Shown piece after piece: positions 38,501 through 51,600 of a DNA stretch of 64,000 nt. Positions within the stretch are counted from its first letter, which is position 1. Each line of letters begins with the position of its first letter. The DNA comes from Pagrus major (Eukaryota > Chordata > Actinopteri > Spariformes > Sparidae). A model generated the notes under the pieces. The model saw only the letters and a program-made list of their open reading frames with translations, had not been told where the DNA came from and searched no databases. Position numbers and translations under genes: made by a program. The stretch lies in assembly GCF_040436345.1 (NCBI RefSeq), contig NC_133221.1, positions 17,109,165 through 17,173,164 on the forward strand. Reading direction: 5' to 3'.

Positions 38501-39562
38501 TCAAATCAACAGCCGAACCCACAGGCACCTGGGCAGATAATGCTGCCACACCACCATCGTCCGCCACCCCAAGGAATGATGGCCCAGCAAGGAATGGTGC
38601 CCCGTGCTCCGCACATGTTGCAACAGCAACAGCAGCAAAGGCTTATAGGAACTGGAATGGCACCTCCACCTCACATGGCCATGGCCCAGCAGCAAGCTAT
38701 GATAAGGATGGGGCAGCCAGGGATCCATACAGGTCTCAGTCATCAACAGCAGCCACAGCAGCCAGTGGTTAAACAATCACCTCTGGCAAACAATTTCTTC
38801 CCAGATAAAGGTAACCACTGTGGCCTATCACTGTCATTATTCTGCATAATAATGTACTTTTTCATACTGTATCTAACAGATTTTGTGTTATTTATTGTAG
38901 ATTTAGACAAATTTGCAACTGATGACATCATGGATCCCATTGCCAAGGCAAAGATGGTGGCACTTAAGGGTATCAAGAGAGTGTTGGCACAAGATCCAAT
39001 GGTTGTTCCCTCTGGCATTAACAGGTACTTTTTGTGAATATTGTATTTACATAGCTAGAAATTGATATTAATGTTGTGTGTTTACTGGACTTGTAAACAG
39101 ACAACTTTATGGTAAAACGTTCAACATGCTTAAAAGTTCACATGTCTTGGTGCATGCAATTAACTTGTCAGGTCTAACATTATACAGAACACAGGACAAC
39201 TGCTGCAGGTGAAGTTGACAGATATTGTAGGGTAGAGTTGAAGTACTGGTGTTGTGTATTAACTAGTTTCCTTGTTACCTTTTGAACTTTCACACAAATG
39301 TGTCAGTGGTTGCTTGTAGATGCAGAAATGTTGAAAAAAAGAAGTAACCATTGTTTTTATGAAAATTGCAAAAACATTACCCATATAGCATATGTTTCCA
39401 CACCCACAAGAATTAAACAGTTGCAATTTGGTTATAAAAAAACTGAATAAAGTTAAAGTTGTTTTGGTACTTGTCTTGTGTATATATACACAGCAAGATT
39501 AACTTTTAACCATTATATCCAAGCATTTCCAAAATTGGCACCATTTCCAAAACATTGTGGGC

Positions 39563-39608
<46 letters not shown>

Positions 39609-42600
39609 TTTTTTTTTTTTTTTTTTTTACATTTTCACTTTTTTAATACTTTGTCAGTGCTGGGCACAATGATATATTTACACGTACCAGTGCAATACAA
39701 TTCAAGCATATACTACCGTAAACTTCAGCATCAAAAACGTCAACAAAGAGCTCTTCATCCTTCATCCTTTTGTCAGTTACGGAGTTAGAGGAATTTTTAA
39801 GTCCTTATCTTTAGGCATGATCCCCCTGAGCAGAGTAGGCAAATTCAGCCTTGTGCATCTACTGATGCCCTAGTTCATGTTGAATTATTTAATGAATTAA
39901 AGATAAATATAGGCTCAGTCGGGCACAGTTTTGAAAAAACATCTCATAGAGCCAAGAAAAACTTTAAATCTTTAAATTAGGTAGTCTTGTCAAAACTAGC
40001 AAAAGGAAACTCGCACTAATTTTTCCTTTTTGTTTGTGAACATTTTGGCATGAAGAAGTTTTGCAGCATTTGGATGGAAACTTTACTACAGCTGTTGTAT
40101 CGTGATGACGTGAGCAATACTACAAGTTAACAGGTGGAAAATAAAGATTACCTAGCTGATACCAATCGTTATATTCAGTTCAGTTTATAGATTTGTGGTC
40201 ACAGACTATGCAGTTGAGTTTTTTCTATGAAGCAATTGCATCTCCATTCAAATGCACTTTGGTACATACGACACTAAGTGACACCATGGTAATTGTACAC
40301 TTCTAGTATAGTTATACCTTTTTATGTTTTGCTGTCTTTTCAGGCAACAAGTTTCTCTGCTTGCTCAGCGGCTAGCCTCTGCCCCAGGCACAGATCAGGG
40401 TCAACTTGCATCTGGACCTCCAAAGGTATGCTGTATTACTTGTCAGGAGTGATTGATTTACTTATCTTTGAAATCTTGTGTAGCTGATTTATTAATATGT
40501 TTCTTTTTGTGTTTAGGAGGGAGAAACAAGTGATCCCACACAGTCAAGACCCAACCCTCCCCAGTTTGTGCAAGGAATCATCAGTATGTTCTGCTAATAC
40601 TGCGTCTGCTGTTTAGTCATTAGAAAAGACATTGCTGTCCCCATACTGTTTTATGGATGTATTAAGTTCTCCTCTTTTGTTACAGACGATGCAGAACAGC
40701 ACCAATATGAAGAATGGCTTCTTCACACCCAGCAGTTACTCCAAATGCAGTTGAAATTTTTGGAGGAACAGATTGGAGTTCATCGCAAGTCACGGAAGGC
40801 ACTGTGTGCTAAGCAACGCACGGCTAAGAAAGCAGGCAGGGAGTTTGCTGAGGCAGATGCAGAGAAACTAAAGTTGGTTACAGAAGAGCAGAGCAAAATT
40901 CAGAAACAGCTTGACCAGGTATGTAGCTGTTAGTTTTACAAACTAACCCAGTAAGGGCAATTGGCATCTTGATATGCAAATTCACTTCTGTTCATAATTG
41001 TTCTGCTCTAGGTGCGTAAGCAGCAGAAGGAGCACACCAATCTAATTGCAGAGTACAGAAGCAAGCAGCAGCAACATCAGCAAGGCTCAGGTCTTCTTGC
41101 CCCAGGCCATTCTGCCCAGGGAGGGGGCCCTCACATGTTTCAGAAGATGCCTGGCCAGATGGTCATGGGCCAGCAGGGAACACCAGTGATGGGCCAGCAC
41201 CCAGGAATGATGCCCCAAGGTGGAATGCCTGTCAGGATGCCCCAAGGGCAGCCTTTTATCGGTGGAGCACAACCCCAGCTCCCTGCAACTCTTGGAGCTG
41301 GTGCTGCAAGGGCCCCAGGACCTCCTGGGGCTCCGGCAGGATTCTTCCCACAGGGGCCTGGAATGCAAGGTGCAGACCCTCGGCTTCTTCATGAAAGACA
41401 ACTTCAACATAGGATGCAAATAGCAAAACTGCAGCAACAACAGCAGCAACAGCAGCAGGTGATGATGGGTCAGCAACCAATGCCACACCCAAATCAGCAG
41501 TCTGGCTTAATTGCTCAGCCACAGTCCGGTATGATGGGGAACCCGATTATGGCTCAACAACAAGCAAATACTCAACAGGGAATGATAGCCAACCAGGCCA
41601 ATCAGCAGGGCATGGTGCAGGTTCCTCAAGGAATGGTTGGAGGCCAGTCTGTGGCCTCGCTGCCACAGAACATTGCAGGAGGTCAGCCTGTCAACCATGG
41701 TCCAGCCATGATGGGAGCTCAACCAGGAATGATGGGGAACCAGCCAGTTGCAATGTCACAGCAACAGAGGCCTCAAATGATGATGGGTCAGCAAGGAATG
41801 GTTGGATCTCCAGGTCATCCTGGACTCAGAGGTCCCCATGTCCAATTAACTCCACAACAACAGAGCATTCTGGCCCAACGCATGCTTGCATCTCAGCAGC
41901 AACAACAGCAGCAGCAGAATGTTGCAAAGAATTTGGTCCACCTTCAGCAACAGCAGCAGATGGCACAGCAAAGACAACCGACACAGTTGATGAGTCAGTC
42001 CAGCCAAGAACAAGGAGGGCTCTCCCAACCCTCTACCCCACAAATGGGCTCCTCGCCTTCAGCAGGAAGCAACACGCCCCAGCCGCAAGGAGCTACAGAC
42101 GGCCAAAACTCAGGCCCCAAAGAGGGTGGGATCCTTAGCCCTGTTTCAAGAACACCACCACAGCAGAGTGGACCCTCCACTCCCAATCAGGTCACCCAAC
42201 TAAGCTCTGCAAATGATCATCAAACTGACTTGGGGAGGCAGCAGTTACAACAGCAGCAGCAGCAGCAGCATCAAAACCAGGTTTACATGGCGCAGCAGCA
42301 ACAGTCAAATCCTCAGCCTGTTTCTGAGCAACAAACAGGTTTGATCGGACACCAACAAGCTGGCGTGCTTCAGCAACAGCAGCAACAACAACTTTCATTA
42401 ACCCTCCAAAGGCAAGGTTCCCTCAGTGTTGACAAGACCGGTTTGTTGACTCCTAAAGAGGAAGTGAAACCAGGGGATTTCTTAGCTCAGCAGCAACAAC
42501 ACCAAACAGTTCAAAATCCCTTGCAGCAGTCCCAAGATCCCAGCATGCAGCAGCAGATCACAGTCCAGAACCATCCTGGCCAGCCACAGCCTGGTGTGAT

Positions 42601-45600
42601 GGGCCATAATCCACAACAGCAAGCTCTCATGGCCCAGCAGCAAAAGCAACAGGCCATGATGGGCATGATAAGAGCCCAGCAGCAAGGGATGATGGCACAG
42701 AGGCCTGGGCTTCCACCTGGACAGATACGCACTCCTATCAACATCCAGGCTATTATTGCTCAGAATCCTCAGCTCCGCAATCTTCCCCCAAACCAGCAGA
42801 TACAGCACATCCAGGCCATGATTGCCCAGAGGCAGCTCCAGCAGGGACAGATGCTGCGAATGTCAATGGGTCAAGGCCAGCATGGTCAGTTAAGGCCTCA
42901 CATGCCACCAGGACAGGTACCACAGGTTGGGCAGCAGATGCCAGGAATGGAAGGCCAACAGATGCCATATGGAGCCATGGGGAAGCCAGGAGCAGTGGGT
43001 ACTCAGCAACAGTTAGGCATGATGGGCCAACAACCTGGTGTTGCTCCTCAGATGCAGCAGGGGACGATGGTCCCTGGGCAACAACAACCACAAGTAGGGG
43101 AGATGATGCAACATATGAGAGGTCAGGCACCAGTTCCACCTTCCCCCATTGACCATAGCCGTATGGTAAGGCCGGCATCTCCACGTCAGCCAATGGCCAA
43201 CTCTCCTGGAGATCCACAACGCCACACATTTAATCAAGCTATGGGGATGCGTCCACCCACTCCCAACCAGAACCAACAAGCACTAATGGTTGCTGCAGCA
43301 GGCCGAATGCAGGGCTCTCCATCACATGCGTATTCTCCAAGAGGTCCCTTCGGAATGAGCCCAGCCCACCCGGCCTCACCACACTCATCCCATGTCTCCT
43401 CACCATCTATAGCTGACAGGGCAGGAAGGGGGAGTCCATACAGCCAAGTAAAGGCATCTCCACTCAGGTCACCGGGGGCCAAAAGTCCACTTGATTCTCC
43501 AGGACTGAAAGTAGAATCTCAGACATCAGGCAATGAAACATCTCACACAGCCTCAGTTATCTCTAATGGTCCACAGAGAGACACAAATGTTCTGCAACAG
43601 TCGCAGCAGGTCACAGACGGCAATGTTCCTCATGCACAACATGGCTCAAGAGGAGGGGAGCTATGCAAGATCACCCTACAGAACATCAAACAGGAGCCAA
43701 GAGAAGTTCAGTGTGATGGTGCAGCAGAGGCTCATCCTGGGGCTATAAAGCGAGAAGCAACAGGAGAGGCGGTTACTTCTGGGAGCAACACTAGCTTAAT
43801 TAATGCTGGAAACATGGCTGGAGACCCTGGGACTCAAGGTCCTAGATCTGAGACTGGTCAACAGCTACTACAAAAACTCCTGAGAACCAAGAACCTCCAA
43901 CTTGGGGCTCAGAGGCCTTCTGAAGGCATCCACAATGAGATCAATGGTCACATCAACACCAAACTAGCAATGCTGGAGCAAAAACTTCAAGGAACACCAC
44001 GGAATATGGAGGTATATTTTTTTCTTAATTTTGTTCATTAATTCATTTGTTCATTAGGGGTTAGAGTTAGTGGAGTAGTTGTGTAGAAAACAACCTCTCA
44101 TCCATTTTCTCAACCCTTACAGGATTTACAGTCTATAACAAAAAGGGCTCCTGTACAAAAGCCAAAGCGCACTAATAAGGCAGCTGGAGACCGAGGGCCA
44201 AACGCACGGAAGAAGACTAAGAAGGAAGAAGTTGGAAAAAGTGCTGAAGCCCTGATAAAGCAACTCAAACAGGTGAAAGGATGGAAAAAATGAATTTCCT
44301 TAATGATTTTTGCCATTGATGTTTTGAAAAGTGCTTCTTCATCATTTTCACTAATGGACTTTTACCCTCTAGGGTCTCTCTCTGCTGCCCCTGATGGAGC
44401 CATCAATCACCGCCAGTCTGGATTTGTTTGCACCTTTTGGAAGCAGTCCAGCCAATGGCAAGGCCCAGCTCAAAGGATCCTTTGGAAATGCAGTGCTGGA
44501 CAACATCCCAGATTATTATTCTCAGTTACTCACTAAGGTATAACTAAGCTTCGGCATATACCAATGGCTAGCTTTTGCAGGCTTTGGTTGTTTATAAATG
44601 CTTCCTCAACAACATCATCTTCAAAAAAAAAAAGTTGTTTTATGAGGATATTGTTCTGTGCCTTTTACAGAGTAACCTCAGCAACCCACCAACACCACCA
44701 TCGTCACTTCCACCTACTCCTCCACCTTCAGTACAGCACAAGCTGCTGAATGGAGTGACTCCTGGGGAGGAGCTGTCTGAGGGTCAGAAAGACACAGAGC
44801 CAGCAGAGGAGCCAATGGGTAAACAATTGGCATGAAATTAATGTTTTTCATGATAACTAATCGGCAGCCATACAATGATTGGTTTCTAAATAACTAATTG
44901 TCCCCTGCAGATTCTGTTACAGAGGAGGTGAAGAGTGTCGACATTCTAGCAGCTCTTCCCACCCCACCTCATAACCAGAATGAGGACATCAGGTACAATA
45001 ATGCAACTCCCTTGCGTTTTTTTGTCAACTAGAATACACATATTTTGTGTTGCTGAGTGGCTCTAACTGTAGGAAATGTCTTCGTATCAGGATGGAGAGT
45101 GATGATGAGGATGCCCCAGAAAGCATCATCCCGGCATCATCCCCTGAGAGTAACGTAGGAGATGAAACGCCACGTTTCCCACACCTACGGGAGCCTAAAG
45201 AGGAGGAGACTGAGAGAGCAATATCCCCCATCATCCCCCTCATACCTCGCACTGCCATCCCAGGTATTATACATTCAAAATGTAATTCCTCAAAACAAAA
45301 GAAACATTGCTCAAAAATCCATCCTGAATGTGTGCATTATGTTTTATTGTTCACGTCTCATTTAGTTTTACCATAAAATCCATTTATATTGCTAAGATGC
45401 AGACTGCCAGAAGATTAATTTACATATTTTCTTTTGTAGCATTCCCAGAAAACAAACCCCTTGAAGCAGCCGATAGCAAGGTAGTTTCTACATCCAACCA
45501 TTGGGACAAGGCCAAAAGCAACGAGGTGTCCGTTACCTTCACTCTGTCCTCTGCTGCAGCTAAGGTACAAAGCCACAGTATCACTGCAGCCAGTTTAACC

Positions 45601-48600
45601 TTTGCTTATCTTCACACATAGTTAAGAAACACTTGAACTTCCCTTTTTTTTTTTTTTCTTTTCCAGAAACTGAATCACGTGATGATGGCAATGGCCCAGC
45701 TGCTGAACATCCGGATGCCAGGTTCTTATGAGGTGACTTTCCCTCCCCAAAACCCAGACGTGCCTGGAGTTGATGGGCCTGGGAAAGGACCCGGCCAGTC
45801 AGGTATGAATTTAGAGACTGTTTGGATTATCTTAATGTTATATTGAGTTGGTAATCACAAAAAGAGGGTGTGTAACTGTATCAAGACATTCATGTCACCC
45901 TGCCACACCAAGTCATGCGACAAATGTCTGAGCTATTTCTAATTTCTAATATCTATTAAATGGAAAAAAATGTCATAGTCCTTTTTTTTAAGCATCTTGT
46001 GATGTGAGTCCTTTGAGTGTTGCTTAAACATGTGAGTGTAGCCAAGCTGCTGTTCAAAAACAAGATTTAATCGCTGTAGAAGAGTGACTCCACTGCTGCA
46101 GACCCACTCGCATACTTAGATTGCTCTTAGGGCCCTGACACACCCCACTGATCGTCGACCAATGTGGGGCTATTGGTGAGTGTCTGTGGCCCTAGTTGTT
46201 ACAGTGTGTCAGATACATTGGAACTAGTCGGCTCTTGTTGAGGGCTGACCGATGATGTAGAATTGGCAGTGGAGCCCATCAGTTACAAAAATCACTTGAT
46301 AGGCTGTTCAGCTAAGCAAATTGGTGCATGAGAAGAGAAACAGAAAAAGAAAGGGAAAGCCCCCATTTCCTGTCACTACAGTATCCATGATTTCACCCAT
46401 ATATGCAGTTTTTCTCCTAATTTTTCACCTTTGCCTCATCGCCAGTGCCATTTGCACCTTATTATCAGATATATTCTCAATTAGAATTGGCATAATTAGC
46501 GAGAGTTGTGTCAAAAAACACTGCTTATCATAACAACAGCTTGTATTTCTACAATCCTGAGTCTTCCTGCGTCTCCCTTTTGAATGTTGAATACAGACTA
46601 CTGCCACCTGGTGGTATGGAGAGCTATTGCTTCTCACACAGGCGCAGAGCATAAAAGCTAGTTGGACATCAGCTGTAGTCTTTGCGGTGTTTTTTGGCTA
46701 AGAAATAGGTGACATGAGGCAAAGCAACAGTTGGCCTTCCTTGCCACTTGTTCTTGGATATTGTTTTGGTGTGTCTGGATCTTTTAAACATGAATGCAAG
46801 TCTTTTAAGTTTATTCATCCAGAAATGAAGACTAATGTTAATGTGGTCATGTTTTCCAGGGGCGCTGTGTACAAAAGACAGTGCTTCACCCAGTCAGGAT
46901 GAGTGGCTCAGGCAATTTGATGTGTCTCTACCAGGCTGTACATTGAAGAAACAAGTGGACATTCTGGCACTTATTAAACAGGCAAGTCATTACAGCTCTC
47001 TTGAGAACTGTATGAATCACTAATCTTTTTTTTTTATCATGTGCTGTGTATGATATATTTCTTGTATGCTGTAGATCTCATATGTGTAATTGTCTCCCAG
47101 GAATTCCCAGATAAGGATGACAAACCTGTCCAGCACTGTTACACAACCAATGTTAGTGACTTAGATGTGCGCCACCTTCCTGCTATACCAGTAGAGGAGT
47201 CTCCACCTCCATCACCGTCCCCTCCACAACCTCCACCAGCTGCCCCAGTTTCATCGACTGAAGCTGAACCTTTGAAAAAGTCTGCTCCTCCATCCCCATC
47301 TCCTACCAGTCCTACCATTGTCCAGATCAAGACTGAGCCTGAACAGGATGATGCTCCGCCTACTGATGCTGCTCCACCAACTGGTGTCTCAGAGGCTGAA
47401 GCTGCTGCTCCAGAGCCAGTCACAGAACCAGAAAATGCCAGTGCAGTCCCAGATCCTGCTACTCCTCCTGCTCCTACTGAAGATCATCTGAGTCCTGCTG
47501 CCAAGGAGGAGGACTCGACCATTGATATAGCTCAACCTCTACCTGAAGATTCTCCCAGCAACGTGGAGTCCTCCCCTAAGGCTATCAAGCAGCGCCGGCC
47601 TCTCTCCCCTGACGAGGAGGTGGTGCATCCCAAAGTGAAAAAATGGAAGGGGATTCGCTGGAAGCGTCTTCAGATTGTCATCACAATACGCAAGGGAGGT
47701 TCAAAGAAGGAGAGCAGCCGTGAGGTGTCTGAGCTTATGGAACGCCTGCGCATTACTCTTCGACCAGAAAGGCTGCCTCGGGACAAACGTAAATGCTGCT
47801 TCTGCCATGAGGAAGGTGATGGAGCCACAGATGGACCTGCCCGGTTGCTTAACATCGATGTGGACCTGTGGGTGCACCTCAACTGTGCCTTGTGGTCTAC
47901 AGAGGTTTATGAGACACAGGGAGGTGCACTTATCAATGTGGAGGTAGCCCTGCGCCGGGGATTGCGGACTCTTTGCGCATACTGCCAGAAAACAGGCGCC
48001 ACCAACAGCTGCAACAGACTGCGCTGCCCAAATGTCTACCACTTCGCATGCGCCATCCGAGCTCGCTGCATGTTCTTTAAGGACAAGACCATGCTGTGCA
48101 CGCAGCATAAGCTGAAGGGCCCCAGTGAAGATGAACTCAGTGCGTTTGCTGTGCTACGGCGCGTCTACATCGAGCGGGATGAGGTGAAGCAGATTGCCAG
48201 CATCTTACAGCGAGGTGACCGTATCCACCTGTTCCGTGTTGGCGGCCTCATCTTTCACGCTGTTGGCCAGTTGTTACCCTCCCAGATGGCAAACTTCCAC
48301 TCATCCACTGCCATCTTCCCTGTTGGGTATGAGGCCACACGCATCTATTGGAGTACGCGTCTTCCCAACAAGCGCTGTCGCTACCGCTGCCGCATCAGTG
48401 AGGATGACAGTCGCCCCGTGTTTGAAGTGCGAGTTCTGGAACATGGCATGGAAGATTTGCAGTTTCGTGATACCACTCCAGAGGGTGAGAAGCTCCCACT
48501 TTGTTACATAGTATCTCTCAATGTTTTGGCTTTTCCGTTTGAATTAACTTTCTTTAACACCAACTGTGTTTTATTCACATCTTTGTCTTTAGGTATCTGG

Positions 48601-51600
48601 GAACGGATTGTTCAGAAGGTGGCTCAACTTAGAGATGAATCATCCATGTTGAAGCTGTTCACCGAACATGTCAAGGGAGAGGAGATGTATGGCCTCACAA
48701 TTCATGCTGTCATGCGCATCACTGAATCGGTAAGAATATGCACCAAGAAAAGGTATAACTGTGTGTCTCATTTAATTTTGTCTTAGTCTCCAAGTCATGA
48801 TTGAAGCCCTTGAGGTTGACATCTCCTTCTTGATACTAAACTTATAAAATTAGTGAAAGTAAATAACAAAAATGGTAAAAAGTAAAATTTGATAAAATTT
48901 TGGAAACGTTAGTGTATATGCCAAAATTGGGACTAGATTTGAAATACTTGCAGTGTATGAAAAACTCAATCAAAAATCATAAGCAGATATGACTATATAG
49001 AAAGCTTGACTAGACTCAAACTTTAGCCCAGTAGTCGAGACCTATGGGCTACAGAACCACAAAAGTCTGCTATGATATAACAGATCTACAGATCAGAGTT
49101 CGTTAATAACATGATTTCTTTGACTTTTAGTTGCCTGGAGTGGAGAACTGCCAGAACTACCTGTTCAGATATGGCCGTCACCCTCTGATGGAGCTCCCTC
49201 TGATGATCAACCCCACTGGCTCTGCTCGCTCTGAGCCCAAAGTCTCCACGCAATGCAAGAGGTAAAGTGGCATTATTATAAGGAATAAGCCACAAGAAGC
49301 TGGACTTGACATTAACACCCAACATGTCCTGGTTATCAAGCAGAGTAAAACATGTGTGATTGTTGTAAAATCATTTGATGCAAGAAGTGTTGAGTCTATT
49401 TTAATACTTTTGTACAATAACTCTTATTAACAGAAGCATAAGGATAAAGCATAATAATTTTACAGACTATTATCTTATTTCAGTTATTATAAAGTTTGTC
49501 CTAGTTTGTTCAATTTTTATAGTAAATTATTTGATTTACAGTTGTAGACATTTTTACCAAACAACCTTGCATTTATAAATGCATCTTATCAAGTAGATAC
49601 ACACTGACATATTCTTTTCTGTTTGTCTCAAGGCCTCACACTCTAAATAGCACCAGCGTGTCAAAGGCCTACCAGAGTACCTTCACTGGAGAGCTTAACA
49701 CACCATACAGCAAGCAGTTTGTCCACTCCAAGTCGTCCCAGTATCGGCGCCTGAAGACCGAGTGGAAGAACAACGTGTATCTGGCACGATCTCGCATCCA
49801 GGGTCTGGGTCTGTACGCTGCTAAGGATCTGGAGAAGCACACCATGGTCATCGAGTACATCGGTACCGTCATACGCAACGAGGTGGCCAATCGACGTGAG
49901 AAGATCTATGAGTCCCAGGTACGGCAGTTAAACACTGGCACATGAATGGAAAGTAAACAAAAAAATATTCCTTTGGGTTTAAAGTTTAAGGATGTATCAG
50001 GGGGCAAAATACAAAGAATCTCTTTGGGATGTGGACATTAGTCCATAATACTGATTCTTAGTACTCAAGGGAGACAGATAACCGATAATTTGGAGCTGAT
50101 ATACATTTGCAGTTAAATTAAAAATCTTAGTGTTCAAATAACCAGTGATGGAATGTAATTAAGCACAATTTAAGTACTGTAATTAAATACAATTTTTAGG
50201 TACTTTCCATTTTCTGCTACTTTATACTTCCACTCCACTACATTTTGGAGGCAAATATTGTACTTTTTACTTCACTACTTGATAACTATTATTAACAGTT
50301 ACAATGCATTACTATAGATCAAGCTACCCAGGAGTATGTAATGTAATTAAATTCAGCTCCACTTTGAGTAAGATCATCATCAGAGCCAAAGAAGTGGATT
50401 TTTCAATTAATTCTAATGACTCGATGACTGAGAAACTTCATAAAAAAAATTTAATTTATGTATTTTATCAGCAATCGGACAAATAAACCAACAGATTTTT
50501 CTGTTCATCTGAAAAAGGCTCAATATTGCATCTGATAATCGGTCGATCCCTTGTGGAAATAATTACATTTAGTTGGTAGGTCTCTAGAAAAAGAAAAATG
50601 TATTTTGAGTTAAGTGTACATCAACCTTTTCCTGTTTTTTTCCTTAGAACCGTGGGATCTACATGTTCCGCATCAACAATGAGCAAGTGATTGATGCCAC
50701 TCTGACCGGTGGCCCAGCTCGGTAAGTGTTGATTTGTGATGGCTTGCCTCAATGACTACATTCACATGCACCATTCTTATATTCTGATTTCTGGTACTAA
50801 GCTGTTTACATGGCTAACTGAAATATATGTATTTTTTTTTGGCTAACTTGTTTACATTCAGCCGTGCACACTGTACTTTTAACAAACACAGCCTCCCTAT
50901 ATCATTTGTTCAACCACATTCTTGAAAAGGTTGATGGATCCATTAGAGCCCGGCAGATGCTAGATTTTTAGGGCCGATACCGATACAAGGGTGTGAAAAA
51001 TTCTCATGTCAATATAACGGCTGATATACTCACATTATTTTTGCAGTGCTCCCTCAAATGTGGTTATCAAACGCTTGTGACAAAGTTATGTAACAGCAGG
51101 ATATTTTACAGTCTAACGATATAAACTTTTTTGTCTTAAATGACATCCGTGCAATCAAAAGCTTCACTGGACAATTCATTATTTATAAATGACCCAAATC
51201 ATCGTTTTCTGCCATATAATATCTAAAAATAAAGCGTTCATATCTGCGCATATCGGACAACATAGATGCCAGTACAGATATATCTGTGTTAGGCCAATAT
51301 CGGTGGATAATATCGGCCAACTGATATATCAGTCGAACTGTAGTGTCAGTTATTTGTACATATCCAAAAACCTGTGGATATCCAAATCTTTCATAATGTT
51401 TTTTTAAGTTGGGTTGTTTCCTTTTACGCCTACAAATGTGCATCTATCTGTACCCCAGCAGTAAAGGGCCAAGAGACCATGTGTTGCAAACTGCATTAAA
51501 AACCCCAGTGTGGACACATATATTCCAAAAGCTTTCTATACATGTCGAAAGAGTGCACCTAAAACCCAAATAATGTTGGCATATCCCACTTCCAAACGTC

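Noticed and set aside
39478-39788. Leu- and Tyr-rich open frames
   Set aside because: Translations of (TTA)n plus poly-T.
41087-43482. Several minus-strand open frames up to 158 codons
   Set aside because: Shadows of the CAG/CAA-rich kmt2d exon, giving Leu/Cys-rich antisense frames.
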